64,000 nt of DNA from NCBI RefSeq assembly GCF_024614185.1, contig NZ_JAHTLF010000013.1:426870-490869 (forward strand), written 5' to 3'. The translations under genes and the position numbers were made by a program. This stretch comes from Nocardioides carbamazepini (GTDB taxonomy: Bacteria; Actinomycetota; Actinomycetes; Propionibacteriales; Nocardioidaceae). Positions 56,106-64,000 of this stretch are shown in pieces (position 1 is the stretch's first letter; each line of letters starts with the position of its first letter). The notes under the pieces were generated by a model, which was not told where the DNA came from, did no database searches, and saw only the letters and a list, made by a program, of their open reading frames with translations.

Positions 56106-58232
56106 TTGACCTCCTCCGCGCAGCCCTTCGACGGCTACCTCATCGGCACCGACATCGGCGGCACCTTCACCGATCTGGTGCTCCTCGAAAGCGGTCGCCG
56201 TCCTCGACTGTTCAAGTCGCCGACGACCCCCCACGACCGCTCCGAGGGCATCATCGACGCCCTCGAGCTCGCCGCCACGTCGGTCGGCACGACGCTCCCC
56301 CGGTTCGCCTCCCAGATCCGCTACTTCGCGCACGGGACGACGGCGGCCACCAACGCGCTCATCGAGCGCAAGGGCGCCGCGACCGGCCTGCTCACCACCG
56401 CAGGATTCGCGGACACCATGCTCATCCAGCGCAGCATGACCTCCTGGGTCGGCATGGGCTCCGCGACCGGTCACTACAGCCGCCGCCGCAACCCCGAGCC
56501 GATCGTCGGGCGCGACGCGATCGTCGAGGTCCCCGAGCGCGTCGACGCCGCCGGAACCGTGCTGGTGGCCCTCGACGAGGACGAGGTGCGCTCCGCCCTC
56601 CGGCGGCTTCGGGCGGCCGGCGTCCAGGCCCTCGCCACGTCCTTCCTGTGGTCCTTCCTCAACCCGCGAGCGGAGCTCCGGGTGCGCGAGATCGTGGAGG
56701 AGGAGTGGCCGGAGGTCTACCTGACCCTCTCCCACGAGATCTCCCCCGTGATCGGGGAGTACGAGCGCACGGCGACGACGGTCGTGAACTCCTACCTCGG
56801 TCCCGTCATCCGCGACTACATGGAGAACCTCGAGGGGCGCCTGCACGCGACCGGCTTCGACGGCGAGCTCTCCGTGATGGACTCCGGGGGCGGCGTCATG
56901 CGGGCCAGCGACGCCGCCCGCCGCTCCGCCTCGCTGCTCACGTCCGGACCGGCAGGCGGCGTCCTCGCGACGGCGAGGGTGGCCGACGCCATGGGCTTCT
57001 CCAACGTGATCACGAGCGACATGGGCGGTACCAGCTTCGATGTCGGCCTGATCCTGGACGGCGAGCCGCTCGTCGAGCGCCAGAGCGAGGTTGGCAACTA
57101 CCACCTCGCGATCCCCCGCATCAAGGTCACCGCCATCGGCGCCGGAGGCGGGTCGATCGCGTGGGTCGACGAGGTCGGCGCACTCGTCGTCGGCCCGGAG
57201 AGCGCGGGCTCGGTCCCGGGGCCGGCCTGCTACGGCCGCGGCGGAGTGCGCCCCACCGTCACCGACGCCGACGTCGTCCTCGGCATCATCGACCCGGACT
57301 ACTTCCTCGGCGGTCGCATGACGCTGGACAGGCACCTCGCCGAGGAGGCCATCCGCGAGCACATCGCCGATCCGCTCGGCATGAGCGTCGAGGAGGCCGC
57401 GCTCGGCATCCGGACGGTCGCCGACAACCAGATGGCCGACCTGCTGCGCAAGGTCACGGTCGAGCAGGGCCGCGATCCCCGCGACTTCGTGGTCTTCGCG
57501 TACGGCGGCGCGGGTCCCACCCATGCCTGTGCCTACACCCAGGCCGCGGGCATCAACACCCTCGTGGTGCCGCCGACCTCGACCGTGCACTCGGCCTACG
57601 GCACCGTGACGGCCGACCGGTTCCGTGCGCTGCAGGCGACCGACCCGCCGCGCACCCCGCCCGGAGCGGACGACCCGGCGAGCACCCTCGACCTCGACCG
57701 ACTCAGGTCCACCCTCGCGGACCTGGCCGACCGCGTGCACGCCGACCTGGACCACGCGCCCGAGGTGCGGTTCGTGCGCTCGGTCCACCTGAAGTTCCGG
57801 CGCCAGACCCACGAGCTCCCTGTCGTGCTGCCGGACGGTGAGGTGACGGTCGACGTGATGCGCGCCGTCATCGAGGAGTTCTTCGAGACCTACGAACGGA
57901 TCTACGGCAAGGGCACCGCGCTGCGCAGCGCGGGACTGGAGCTCAACACCCTGCGGGTCGAGGGACGGGCCGCGGTCGCGGCACTGGCGCCGTCCGCGCC
58001 GTTCGAGGCGGGCAGCCTCGACACCGCCCAGATCGGGACTCGCGACGTGGTGTTCGGCGAGGTCGGACGGGTCGAGGTGCCGGTCCACCGCGGCGAGCTG
58101 GTGGGCTCCGGCGCCCAGCTCGTCGGGCCCGCCGTCCTGGAGTTCGAGGGCACCACGATCGTCGTGGGCCCGGGCCAGGAGCTGACGGTCGACGCCAACG
58201 CCAACATCATCATCAACTGCAAGGGAAACTGA
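56106..58232 (+). CDS. hyuA: hydantoinase/oxoprolinase family protein, HyuA subunit
   Basis: A 708 aa ATP-binding subunit. The N-terminal Hydant_A_N ASKHA motif is GTDIGGTFTDLVLLE (about residues 14-28). The central Hydantoinase_A domain has ARYFAHGTTAATNALIERKG-like segments, SGPAGGVLATARVADAMG and DMGGTSFDVGLI, and the C-terminal part follows. Relatives are N-methylhydantoinase A, 5-oxoprolinase and acetone/acetophenone carboxylase subunits. The TTG start is chosen because third-position GC falls sharply upstream of it. A GTG at 56028 is the alternative. Its stop overlaps hyuB. Confidence 0.87.
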   Translation: MTSSAQPFDGYLIGTDIGGTFTDLVLLESGRRPRLFKSPTTPHDRSEGIIDALELAATSVGTTLPRFASQIRYFAHGTTAATNALIERKGAATGLLTTAGFADTMLIQRSMTSWVGMGSATGHYSRRRNPEPIVGRDAIVEVPERVDAAGTVLVALDEDEVRSALRRLRAAGVQALATSFLWSFLNPRAELRVREIVEEEWPEVYLTLSHEISPVIGEYERTATTVVNSYLGPVIRDYMENLEGRLHATGFDGELSVMDSGGGVMRASDAARRSASLLTSGPAGGVLATARVADAMGFSNVITSDMGGTSFDVGLILDGEPLVERQSEVGNYHLAIPRIKVTAIGAGGGSIAWVDEVGALVVGPESAGSVPGPACYGRGGVRPTVTDADVVLGIIDPDYFLGGRMTLDRHLAEEAIREHIADPLGMSVEEAALGIRTVADNQMADLLRKVTVEQGRDPRDFVVFAYGGAGPTHACAYTQAAGINTLVVPPTSTVHSAYGTVTADRFRALQATDPPRTPPGADDPASTLDLDRLRSTLADLADRVHADLDHAPEVRFVRSVHLKFRRQTHELPVVLPDGEVTVDVMRAVIEEFFETYERIYGKGTALRSAGLELNTLRVEGRAAVAALAPSAPFEAGSLDTAQIGTRDVVFGEVGRVEVPVHRGELVGSGAQLVGPAVLEFEGTTIVVGPGQELTVDANANIIINCKGN

Positions 58233-60445
58233 TGGCCACCGACACCTCCACCATCGGCGCCGACCCGCGTGACGGCCTCGGCCACGACGTCGATCCCGTC
58301 ACGTTCGAGGTCATCCGACACCGGCTGCTCGCGATCACCGACGAGCAGGGGGCGACGCTCGCCGCCATCTCCGGCTCGCCCCATGTGGTCAACGCCAACG
58401 ACTTCAACGTCGGGCTCTACCTCCCGGACGGCTCCGTGGCCGCGATGGGACGCACGATCCTCCTGCACTCGGCCTCGATGGCGCTCATCACCCGCCACGT
58501 GATCGAGGACTGCGCGGAGGACCCCGGCATCCATCCGGGTGACATGTTCGTCGTCAACAACCCGTGGAAGGGCTCCATCCACGCGCAGGACATGGGCGTC
58601 GTCGCCCCCATCTTCCTCGACGGGGAGCTCGTCGCGTGGGCCGGCGCCATGTGCCACATGCCCGACGTCGGCGGCTCCCGTCCGGGCAGCTTCTGCAACG
58701 ACGCCACGGAGTGCTACCAGGAGGGCCTCCAGCTGACGCCGACCAAGCTCGTGGAGGACGGGCGGATCCGCACCGACGTGTGGAACCTGATCATGGCCCA
58801 CACCCGTGCCGCCCCCGCCGTCAACCTCGACCTTCGTGGTCTCATCGGCGCGAACAACACCGCCGTCCGCGCGATGACGCAGCTGGCGCAGCGCTACGGC
58901 GTGGACACCGTCAAGGCCGTCATGTCCGGCCTGATCGACCTCTCCGACCGCCGCCTGAGGAATCGGCTCCGCGAGCTCCCCGACGCGGTGATCCACAGCA
59001 CCGCCTACCTGGACAACGACGGCGGCCTCGACGAGCTCTACGAGGTCGACCTCGTTCTGACCAAGACCGCCGATCGTCTGCACTTCGACTACTCGGGGTC
59101 GTCGCCGCAGGTCGAGGGCTACATCAACTGCACCTCTGCCGGCCTGATGGCCGGCATCAACGCGGCGCTGCTCCCCACCCTGGCCTACGACGCCCCGTGG
59201 AACGAGGGTCTCTTCCAGCCGGTCGAGGTGCATGCGCCCGAGGGCCTGATCTGCAATGCCAAGCGGCCGGCGGCCGTCTCCGGTGGCGCGCTCGAGGCGG
59301 GCTGGCTGGTCGAGATGACGGCGATCGAGGCGCTGTCGAAGCTGGTCGCGTGCTCCGACGACCTGATCGGCGAGGGGCAGGCAGCCCCGGCCGGGGGGCC
59401 CGATCAGTTCGTGCTCAGCGGCTGCAACGCACACGGCGACCCGTTCACCCACGTCATCCTCGACTGTCTCGCCACCGGTGGCGGTGCCTACGCCCACCGC
59501 GACGGCGTGTGGACCCAGGGTCAGCACAACATCGAGCGGCAGCGGATCTCCAACGCCGAGGACATGGAGCTGGAGACTCCGCTGCTCTACCTCGAGCGCC
59601 GCCTCGTGACCGACTCGGGCGGCGCCGGGGAGTTCCGCGGCGGTCAGAGCATGGGGTCCACCTTCCTCGTCCACCGCGGCACGGCGCTCAAGGCGATGTG
59701 CAACGGTCACGGCTGGGAGGCTCCGAACTCGACCGGGATCTTCGGCGGCTTCCCCGGCACGCAGAACATCCGCGAGCTGGTCGCCGGCTCCGACGTCCTC
59801 GACCAGTTCGCGGCCGGGCGCCATGTCGCCGACCTGGAGCAGATCCAGGGCGAGCGTCCCACCATGCACGGCCGACAGGGCGCCTTCTCGCTCCGAGACG
59901 GCGACGTCCTGTCCACGATCCACCAGTCGGGCGGCGGCTGGGGCGACCCGCTCGCCAGGCCCGCGGTCGCGGTCGCCGAGGACCTCAAGCACGGCGCCGT
60001 GTCCCCGCAGGCCGCGGTACGGCTCTACGGAGCCGTCCTCACCGGCGACGGCCGGGTCGACGAGAGCGCCACCGCCGCGCGCCGCGATCGGCTGCGTGAC
60101 GACCGGCGGTCGTGGCCGGTGACCGCCCCCGCGACGCCCCGTCCCGAGGGAGCCCTGGACCGCGTCGCCCCGCTGGGGACGGCACTCGAGGTCCTGCGGG
60201 CAGCGGACGGGACCACCTACACCGCCTGCCGGTGCGGGAGCGTGCTGTCCCGCACGACCCGCCCCTGGCGGGCCCACGCGGGACAGCACGTCATCACCGA
60301 CGTGCACGAGGTCAGCCTCGCGACCCGGCTCAACGCGAGCCTCGAGATCCGTCAGTACGCCTGCCCGGCCTGCGGCACGCTCTTGACCACCGACGTAGCG
60401 CGGCGCGGGGCGCCGGTCGCGCACGACGTGGAGGTGAGCATCTGA
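58232..60445 (+). CDS. hyuB: HyuB subunit fused to acetone-carboxylase-gamma-like zinc domain
   Basis: A 737 aa protein. The Hydantoinase_B domain covers residues ~18-560 (PVTFEVIRHRLLAITDEQGA, NNPWKGSIHAQDMG, GGAGEFRGGQSMG). The extra C-terminal ~90 residues have CRCGSVLSRTTRPW and YACPACGTLLTTDVARRG, which resembles the small gamma subunit of acetone carboxylase and should bind zinc. The ATG shares a base with the hyuA stop, with AAGGGAA upstream. The fusion hints at a carboxylase-type rather than simple hydrolase reaction. Confidence 0.84.
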   Translation: MATDTSTIGADPRDGLGHDVDPVTFEVIRHRLLAITDEQGATLAAISGSPHVVNANDFNVGLYLPDGSVAAMGRTILLHSASMALITRHVIEDCAEDPGIHPGDMFVVNNPWKGSIHAQDMGVVAPIFLDGELVAWAGAMCHMPDVGGSRPGSFCNDATECYQEGLQLTPTKLVEDGRIRTDVWNLIMAHTRAAPAVNLDLRGLIGANNTAVRAMTQLAQRYGVDTVKAVMSGLIDLSDRRLRNRLRELPDAVIHSTAYLDNDGGLDELYEVDLVLTKTADRLHFDYSGSSPQVEGYINCTSAGLMAGINAALLPTLAYDAPWNEGLFQPVEVHAPEGLICNAKRPAAVSGGALEAGWLVEMTAIEALSKLVACSDDLIGEGQAAPAGGPDQFVLSGCNAHGDPFTHVILDCLATGGGAYAHRDGVWTQGQHNIERQRISNAEDMELETPLLYLERRLVTDSGGAGEFRGGQSMGSTFLVHRGTALKAMCNGHGWEAPNSTGIFGGFPGTQNIRELVAGSDVLDQFAAGRHVADLEQIQGERPTMHGRQGAFSLRDGDVLSTIHQSGGGWGDPLARPAVAVAEDLKHGAVSPQAAVRLYGAVLTGDGRVDESATAARRDRLRDDRRSWPVTAPATPRPEGALDRVAPLGTALEVLRAADGTTYTACRCGSVLSRTTRPWRAHAGQHVITDVHEVSLATRLNASLEIRQYACPACGTLLTTDVARRGAPVAHDVEVSI

Positions 60446-61260
60446 TGGGCCGCCTCGTCTATGCGGGTGCGACGTCCCACGTCGGCGCCATCCTCAAGAA
60501 CCCCGACGCCCACCCCGACCGCAACCAGGTCCTGACGGCGGCCTGGCAGACCATGACGCGCGACCTCGCGACGGCGGATCCCGATGTCGTCGTGGTCGTC
60601 GCGACCGACCACTACGAGACCTTCGGTCTCGAGCACTACCCGATCTTCTGCATCGGGTCCGCGGACAGCTACCCGGCATGGGGCGAGTACGGCAACCCCG
60701 CCGGGACCGTCCTCGGCTCGCCCGCGGCCAGTGACGAGCTGCATCGCCGGCTCGTCGTTGCGGGCTTCGACGTCGCTCGCGCCATGGAGATGCCGCTCGA
60801 CCACTCGTTCATGGTTCCGATCCTGCGGCTGGGGATCGAGCACCGGGCGGTGGTCCCGTTCTTCGTCAACTGCAACACACCGCCGCTGCCGTCGCTGGTC
60901 AGGTGCCGCGACCTCGGCCGAGGGCTCCGCGCGGCGATCGAGCAGCTACCCGACGACGTCACGGTCGCCGTCGTCGCGACGGGCGGGGTGTCGCACTGGG
61001 TGGGCCTCCCGCAGTTCGGACAGGTCAACGAAGCCTGGGATCGCCGCTTTCTCGGCGCCCTGGAGCGAGGTGACGTCGACGAGGTGCTCGGGTGGGGCGA
61101 CGAGCGGATCCTGGAGGAGGCCGGCAACGGCGCCCTGGAGATCCGCACCTGGCTGCTGGCGCAGGCGTGCGCAGGCGGTCGTGCCGACCTGCTCGGCTAT
61201 GCCCCGATGCCCGACTGGGCGATCGGGATCGGTGTCGTCAGGATGGCGGTCGCGGCATGA
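60445..61260 (+). CDS. LigB-type class III extradiol dioxygenase, catalytic subunit
   Basis: A 271 aa iron(II) enzyme that opens catechol-like rings. Candidate metal and catalytic residues are His12 in ATSHVGA, the DHYETF histidine (about 56), His in PLDHSFMVP (about 119) and GGVSHWVG (about 181). The domain is that of protocatechuate 4,5-dioxygenase beta subunits. The ATG shares one base with the hyuB stop; GGAGGTGAG precedes it. The following small gene would be its alpha subunit. Confidence 0.86.
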   Translation: MGRLVYAGATSHVGAILKNPDAHPDRNQVLTAAWQTMTRDLATADPDVVVVVATDHYETFGLEHYPIFCIGSADSYPAWGEYGNPAGTVLGSPAASDELHRRLVVAGFDVARAMEMPLDHSFMVPILRLGIEHRAVVPFFVNCNTPPLPSLVRCRDLGRGLRAAIEQLPDDVTVAVVATGGVSHWVGLPQFGQVNEAWDRRFLGALERGDVDEVLGWGDERILEEAGNGALEIRTWLLAQACAGGRADLLGYAPMPDWAIGIGVVRMAVAA

Positions 61261-61541
61261 GCGTCCTGGGCCTGACCAAGCTCGCTCGGGCTCTCGAGCA
61301 CGAGGACGGTCTCCTGGAGCGCTTTCGCAGCGAGCCCGGTGCGGTCATGGACCGCTTCGTGCTCGACGACGCCGAGCGGGCATCGGTCCTCGCGCTCGAC
61401 GCGAACGACCTCCGCGAGCGCGGCATGAATCCGGTGGCGCTCCGCAACCTGCTCGTCCTGCTCGGGGTTCCGCACGGGCAGATGTACGTCCACACGCAGG
61501 TCGGGATGCCGCCGCAGGGCAGGGACGCCCGCCATGGCTGA
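61257..61541 (+). CDS. LigA-like small subunit of extradiol dioxygenase
   Basis: A 94 aa, mostly helical protein. LTKLARALEHEDGLLERFRS and LDANDLRERGMNPVALRNLL fit the LigA fold (protocatechuate 4,5-dioxygenase alpha subunit). That subunit covers the active site of LigB. The order here (B then A) is the reverse of the lig operon of Sphingobium. It overlaps both neighbours (ATGA with the dioxygenase, 8 bases with the ABC gene). Confidence 0.78.
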   Translation: MSVLGLTKLARALEHEDGLLERFRSEPGAVMDRFVLDDAERASVLALDANDLRERGMNPVALRNLLVLLGVPHGQMYVHTQVGMPPQGRDARHG

Positions 61542-63126
61542 GCGTCCTCCGGTGGGCCTCGCCATGACCGCGACGGGCCCCGGCGAGCCGACCGCCCGCC
61601 CGCGGCCCGCACACCCGGACGCGACGTCCTCCGGCCGCCCGGCGACGCCAGCCCTGCGAATGCTGGGGATCGTCAAGTCGTACGGCGGGGCGACGGCGCT
61701 CGCCGGCGTCGACTTCGTGGCGCGGGCCGGGCGCGTCCATGCCCTCCTCGGCATGAACGGCGCCGGCAAGTCGACCCTCGTGCAGATCCTGAGCGGCGCC
61801 GTCGCGGCGGACGCCGGAGTCATCGAGGTGGGCGGGTCTCGCCTCACGCACCAGGGCCCGCGTGCCGCGCGGGCGGCCGGCATCGCCACGGTCTACCAGC
61901 GTCGCAGCCTCGTGCCCGCTCTCAGCGTCGCCGAGAACCTGCTGCTCGGCCGGCTCCCACGAGCTCGCGGGATCGTCGCCTGGCGCGAGATCCGGGAGCA
62001 GGGGGCGACGATGCTCACCGATCTGGGTCTGGACCTCGACCCCCAGATGCCGGTCCGCGCCCTCGGCCCGGGCAGCCAGACGCTCGTCGAGATCGCCCGC
62101 GAGTCCCACCGCGGCGGCCGGATCCTCATCCTGGACGAGCCCACCGCCTCGTTGGGCGGCCACGACGCCGCCCTCATCCACCGCCTCGTTCGCCAGCTCG
62201 CCGCGAACGGCACCAGCGTCGTCTACATCTCGCACCATCTCGACGAGGTGATCGGCCTCAGCGACGATGTGACCGTTCTCCGCGACGGCCGGGTCGTCCT
62301 GACCGCCGAGACGGCGAGCACCTCCGCAGCCGACATCGTCTCGGCCATGGTCGGCACGACGGTCGTCAACGACCGGCCCCCGCGGCCCGAGCGCCCCCAC
62401 GTCCCCGTGCTCCGCATCGACGGGCTCTCCCGCCCGGGCCGGATCGCCGACCTGAGCGTGACGGTCGGCGCCGGAGAGATCGTGGCGGTCATCGGGCAGG
62501 CCGGCGACGGCCACGAGGAGCTCTTCCCGTTCCTCAGCGGCATGCGCAGGGGATACGACGGCACGGTGACCCTCCGCGACGAGCGGATCCGGCCCCATCA
62601 GGTCACCCGCTCGCTGAGGTCGGGCCTGCGATGCGTCACCGGCGACCGTCTGGGCACCGGCCTCGTCCCTCAGCTCAGCGTGGACGAGAACGTCACGGCG
62701 CTGCACCCGACGGCGCGCCGTCCGCTGATGCGCTGGGGCCACCTCCGCTCCCTGGCGGGCGAGGCCCGTTCGCGGTTCGGCGTCACGACCCTGCAGCCCA
62801 ACCCGCCGGTGTCGGCGCTGTCGGGCGGCAACCAGCAGAAGGCGCTGCTGGCGAAGTGGCTCTCCGGCTCCTCCGTCAGCGCCTGCCTGCTCGAGGACCC
62901 GACCGGCGGCGTCGACATCCAGGCCAAGGCCGAGATCCACACGATCATCGAGGACCTGGCCGACTCCGGCATCGCGGTGCTCCTCGCCAGCTCGGACACC
63001 GACGAGGTCATGCGCCTCGCCGATCGCGTCGTCGTCGTCCGCGACGGCAGGGCGATCGCAGAACGAAGCGTCGACGACCTCACCCACGACGCTCTCACCC
63101 ATCTCCTCCTGGGAGGCTCGCAGTGA
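61534..63126 (+). CDS. CUT2-type sugar ABC transporter ATPase (RbsA/MglA family)
   Basis: A 530 aa protein with two nucleotide-binding domains. NBD1 has LGMNGAGKST, the Q-loop VYQRRSL, a degenerate signature (LGPGSQTLVEIA), Walker B LILDEPTASLG and H-loop ISHHLDE. NBD2 has the usual degenerate Walker A (GQAGDGHEE), a good signature (LSGGNQQKALL) and an altered Walker B reading LLEDPTGGVD, with E and D swapped. It powers the permease encoded next. CUT2 systems carry sugars, purines and other polar solutes. A substrate-binding protein gene is not in the window. Confidence 0.87.
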   Translation: MAERPPVGLAMTATGPGEPTARPRPAHPDATSSGRPATPALRMLGIVKSYGGATALAGVDFVARAGRVHALLGMNGAGKSTLVQILSGAVAADAGVIEVGGSRLTHQGPRAARAAGIATVYQRRSLVPALSVAENLLLGRLPRARGIVAWREIREQGATMLTDLGLDLDPQMPVRALGPGSQTLVEIARESHRGGRILILDEPTASLGGHDAALIHRLVRQLAANGTSVVYISHHLDEVIGLSDDVTVLRDGRVVLTAETASTSAADIVSAMVGTTVVNDRPPRPERPHVPVLRIDGLSRPGRIADLSVTVGAGEIVAVIGQAGDGHEELFPFLSGMRRGYDGTVTLRDERIRPHQVTRSLRSGLRCVTGDRLGTGLVPQLSVDENVTALHPTARRPLMRWGHLRSLAGEARSRFGVTTLQPNPPVSALSGGNQQKALLAKWLSGSSVSACLLEDPTGGVDIQAKAEIHTIIEDLADSGIAVLLASSDTDEVMRLADRVVVVRDGRAIAERSVDDLTHDALTHLLLGGSQ

Positions 63127-64000
63127 ACTCCATCAGCCTGAACAGGGCCACCCTCGGCCTTCCCCCGGCGCTCACCCGCCATGCCGGCCTGGCAGCCGTG
63201 CTCGTCCTCATCTGCCTCTATCTCTCGGTTCGCTCCGAGGTCTTCGCGACGACGCCCAACCTGGTCAACGTGCTGCGGCAGGTCGCCGTGATGGCCGTCC
63301 TGGCGGCGGGCCTGACCGTCCTCATGGCCGCCGGCGGGCTGGACTTCTCGCTCGGGAGCCAGGTGGCCGTGGTCGTCGCGGTGGTCGCGCGGCTCCTCGA
63401 GAGCGGCACCCATGTCGTCATCGCCAGCATCTGCGGCGTGCTGCTCGGCGCCACGTTCGGCCTGGTCAACGGGCTGGTCGTCACCGTCTTCAAGGTGGCG
63501 CCCTTCGTCACCACCCTCGCGACGGCGACGGTGCTGGACGGCGCCGCCCTGATCGCGATGAAGGGCCAGAGCGTGTCGGCCGGCGGCGCGCTCACCGACC
63601 TCGGCACCGGCGAGCTCCTCGGGATCCCCTACCTGCTGCTGATCGCCGTCCTCGTCATCGGCGGCGCCGCGGCGACCCTGCGCTGGACGCGGTTCGGCCG
63701 CGACGCGCTCGCCATCGGCGGCAACGCCGTCGCGGCCCGGCTGGGCGGCATTCCGGTACTCCGGCACACGGTCATGCTGTACGTCGCCAACGGCATGCTG
63801 GCCGGACTGGCCGGCATCATGCTCCTCTCCAGGCTGGGGGCCGCCAGTCCCGGGACGGCAGGCCTGCACCTCGAGCTGACCGTCGTCGCGGCCGTCGTGA
63901 TCGGCGGAACCGCGCTGCACGGCGGCAACGCCACCGTCGCCGGAACCGTGCTGGGCGTCCTGCTCCTCGGGATCGTCGCGAACGGGATCAACCTGCTCCA
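63123..64000 (+). CDS. ABC transporter permease (CUT2/RbsC family), C-terminus cut off by window edge
   Basis: About 292 codons are visible with 8-9 helices. LVNVLRQVAVMAVLAAGLTV and GLDFSLGSQVAVV are the typical N-terminal RbsC segment, and FGRDALAIGGNAVAARLGGI the coupling loop. VVAAVVIGGTALHGG is the usual late motif. The GTG start overlaps the ATPase stop (GTGA), with GGAGG before it. The operon continues to the right. Confidence 0.88.
   Translation, partial: MNSISLNRATLGLPPALTRHAGLAAVLVLICLYLSVRSEVFATTPNLVNVLRQVAVMAVLAAGLTVLMAAGGLDFSLGSQVAVVVAVVARLLESGTHVVIASICGVLLGATFGLVNGLVVTVFKVAPFVTTLATATVLDGAALIAMKGQSVSAGGALTDLGTGELLGIPYLLLIAVLVIGGAAATLRWTRFGRDALAIGGNAVAARLGGIPVLRHTVMLYVANGMLAGLAGIMLLSRLGAASPGTAGLHLELTVVAAVVIGGTALHGGNATVAGTVLGVLLLGIVANGINLL

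Noticed and set aside
55926..58088. 720-codon minus-strand open frame antisense to hyuA
   Set aside because: It is a codon-bias shadow of hyuA, with His/Asp/Arg-rich low-complexity content.

Overview
The window is very GC-rich, with GTG and TTG starts, many 4-base stop/start overlaps (ATGA, GTGA) and many putative leaderless genes. It carries mtrAB-lpqB, the rodA-mrdA-mreDCB cell-wall cluster and a long actinobacterial RNase E/G. This points to a chromosomal segment of a high-GC actinomycete, probably Nocardioidaceae (Nocardioides-like). The genus is an inference. I saw no tRNA, rRNA, IS element, prophage or CRISPR array.

Layout. 0-2 kb: mnmA (cut by the left edge) and iscS, the sulfur route to 2-thiouridine in tRNA. 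2-3.2 kb: a flavoprotein monooxygenase behind a large inverted repeat. 3.2-10.7 kb: the housekeeping block proB-obgE-rpmA-rplU-rne and a DUF2344 (TIGR03936) gene, all on the minus strand. 10.9-28.1 kb: a surface-polysaccharide region with manA, a UDP-sugar dehydrogenase, an SDR epimerase, two dolichol-phosphate-mannose-synthase-like GT2 enzymes, three large membrane proteins of possible GT-C type, two paralogous tandem-domain GT2 enzymes with coiled-coil partners, two methyltransferases and a GT-B-like protein. 28.2-30.1 kb: three tandem DUF4190-type membrane proteins, the third decayed. 30.1-32.5 kb: an SRPBCC protein and the TIGR03960 radical-SAM protein, the usual partner of DUF2344, so the polysaccharide region lies between these two.

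32.6-37.7 kb: a ChaA-type cation/proton antiporter, a lipoprotein and a probable copper module (CopC-CopD-YtkA-like fusion, YcnI, a small membrane protein). 37.7-44.3 kb: rodA-mrdA-mreD-mreC-mreB and ndk. 44.4-55.1 kb: a YcaQ-type DNA glycosylase, an orphan LuxR response regulator, hpf, a 674-base gene-free region with several hairpins, comF, lpqB-mtrB-mtrA, a vapBC-like toxin-antitoxin pair and ahcY. 55.3-56 kb: an FMN riboswitch controlling a stand-alone type II lumazine synthase (ribH).

56-64 kb: a tightly coupled plus-strand catabolic operon running off the right edge: hyuA, hyuB fused to an acetone-carboxylase-gamma-like domain, a LigB-type extradiol dioxygenase, a LigA-like small subunit, a CUT2-type ABC ATPase and its permease. 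The order suggests uptake of a cyclic or aromatic substrate, an ATP-dependent hydrolysis or carboxylation, then ring opening. This operon is the best candidate in the window for an undescribed pathway.
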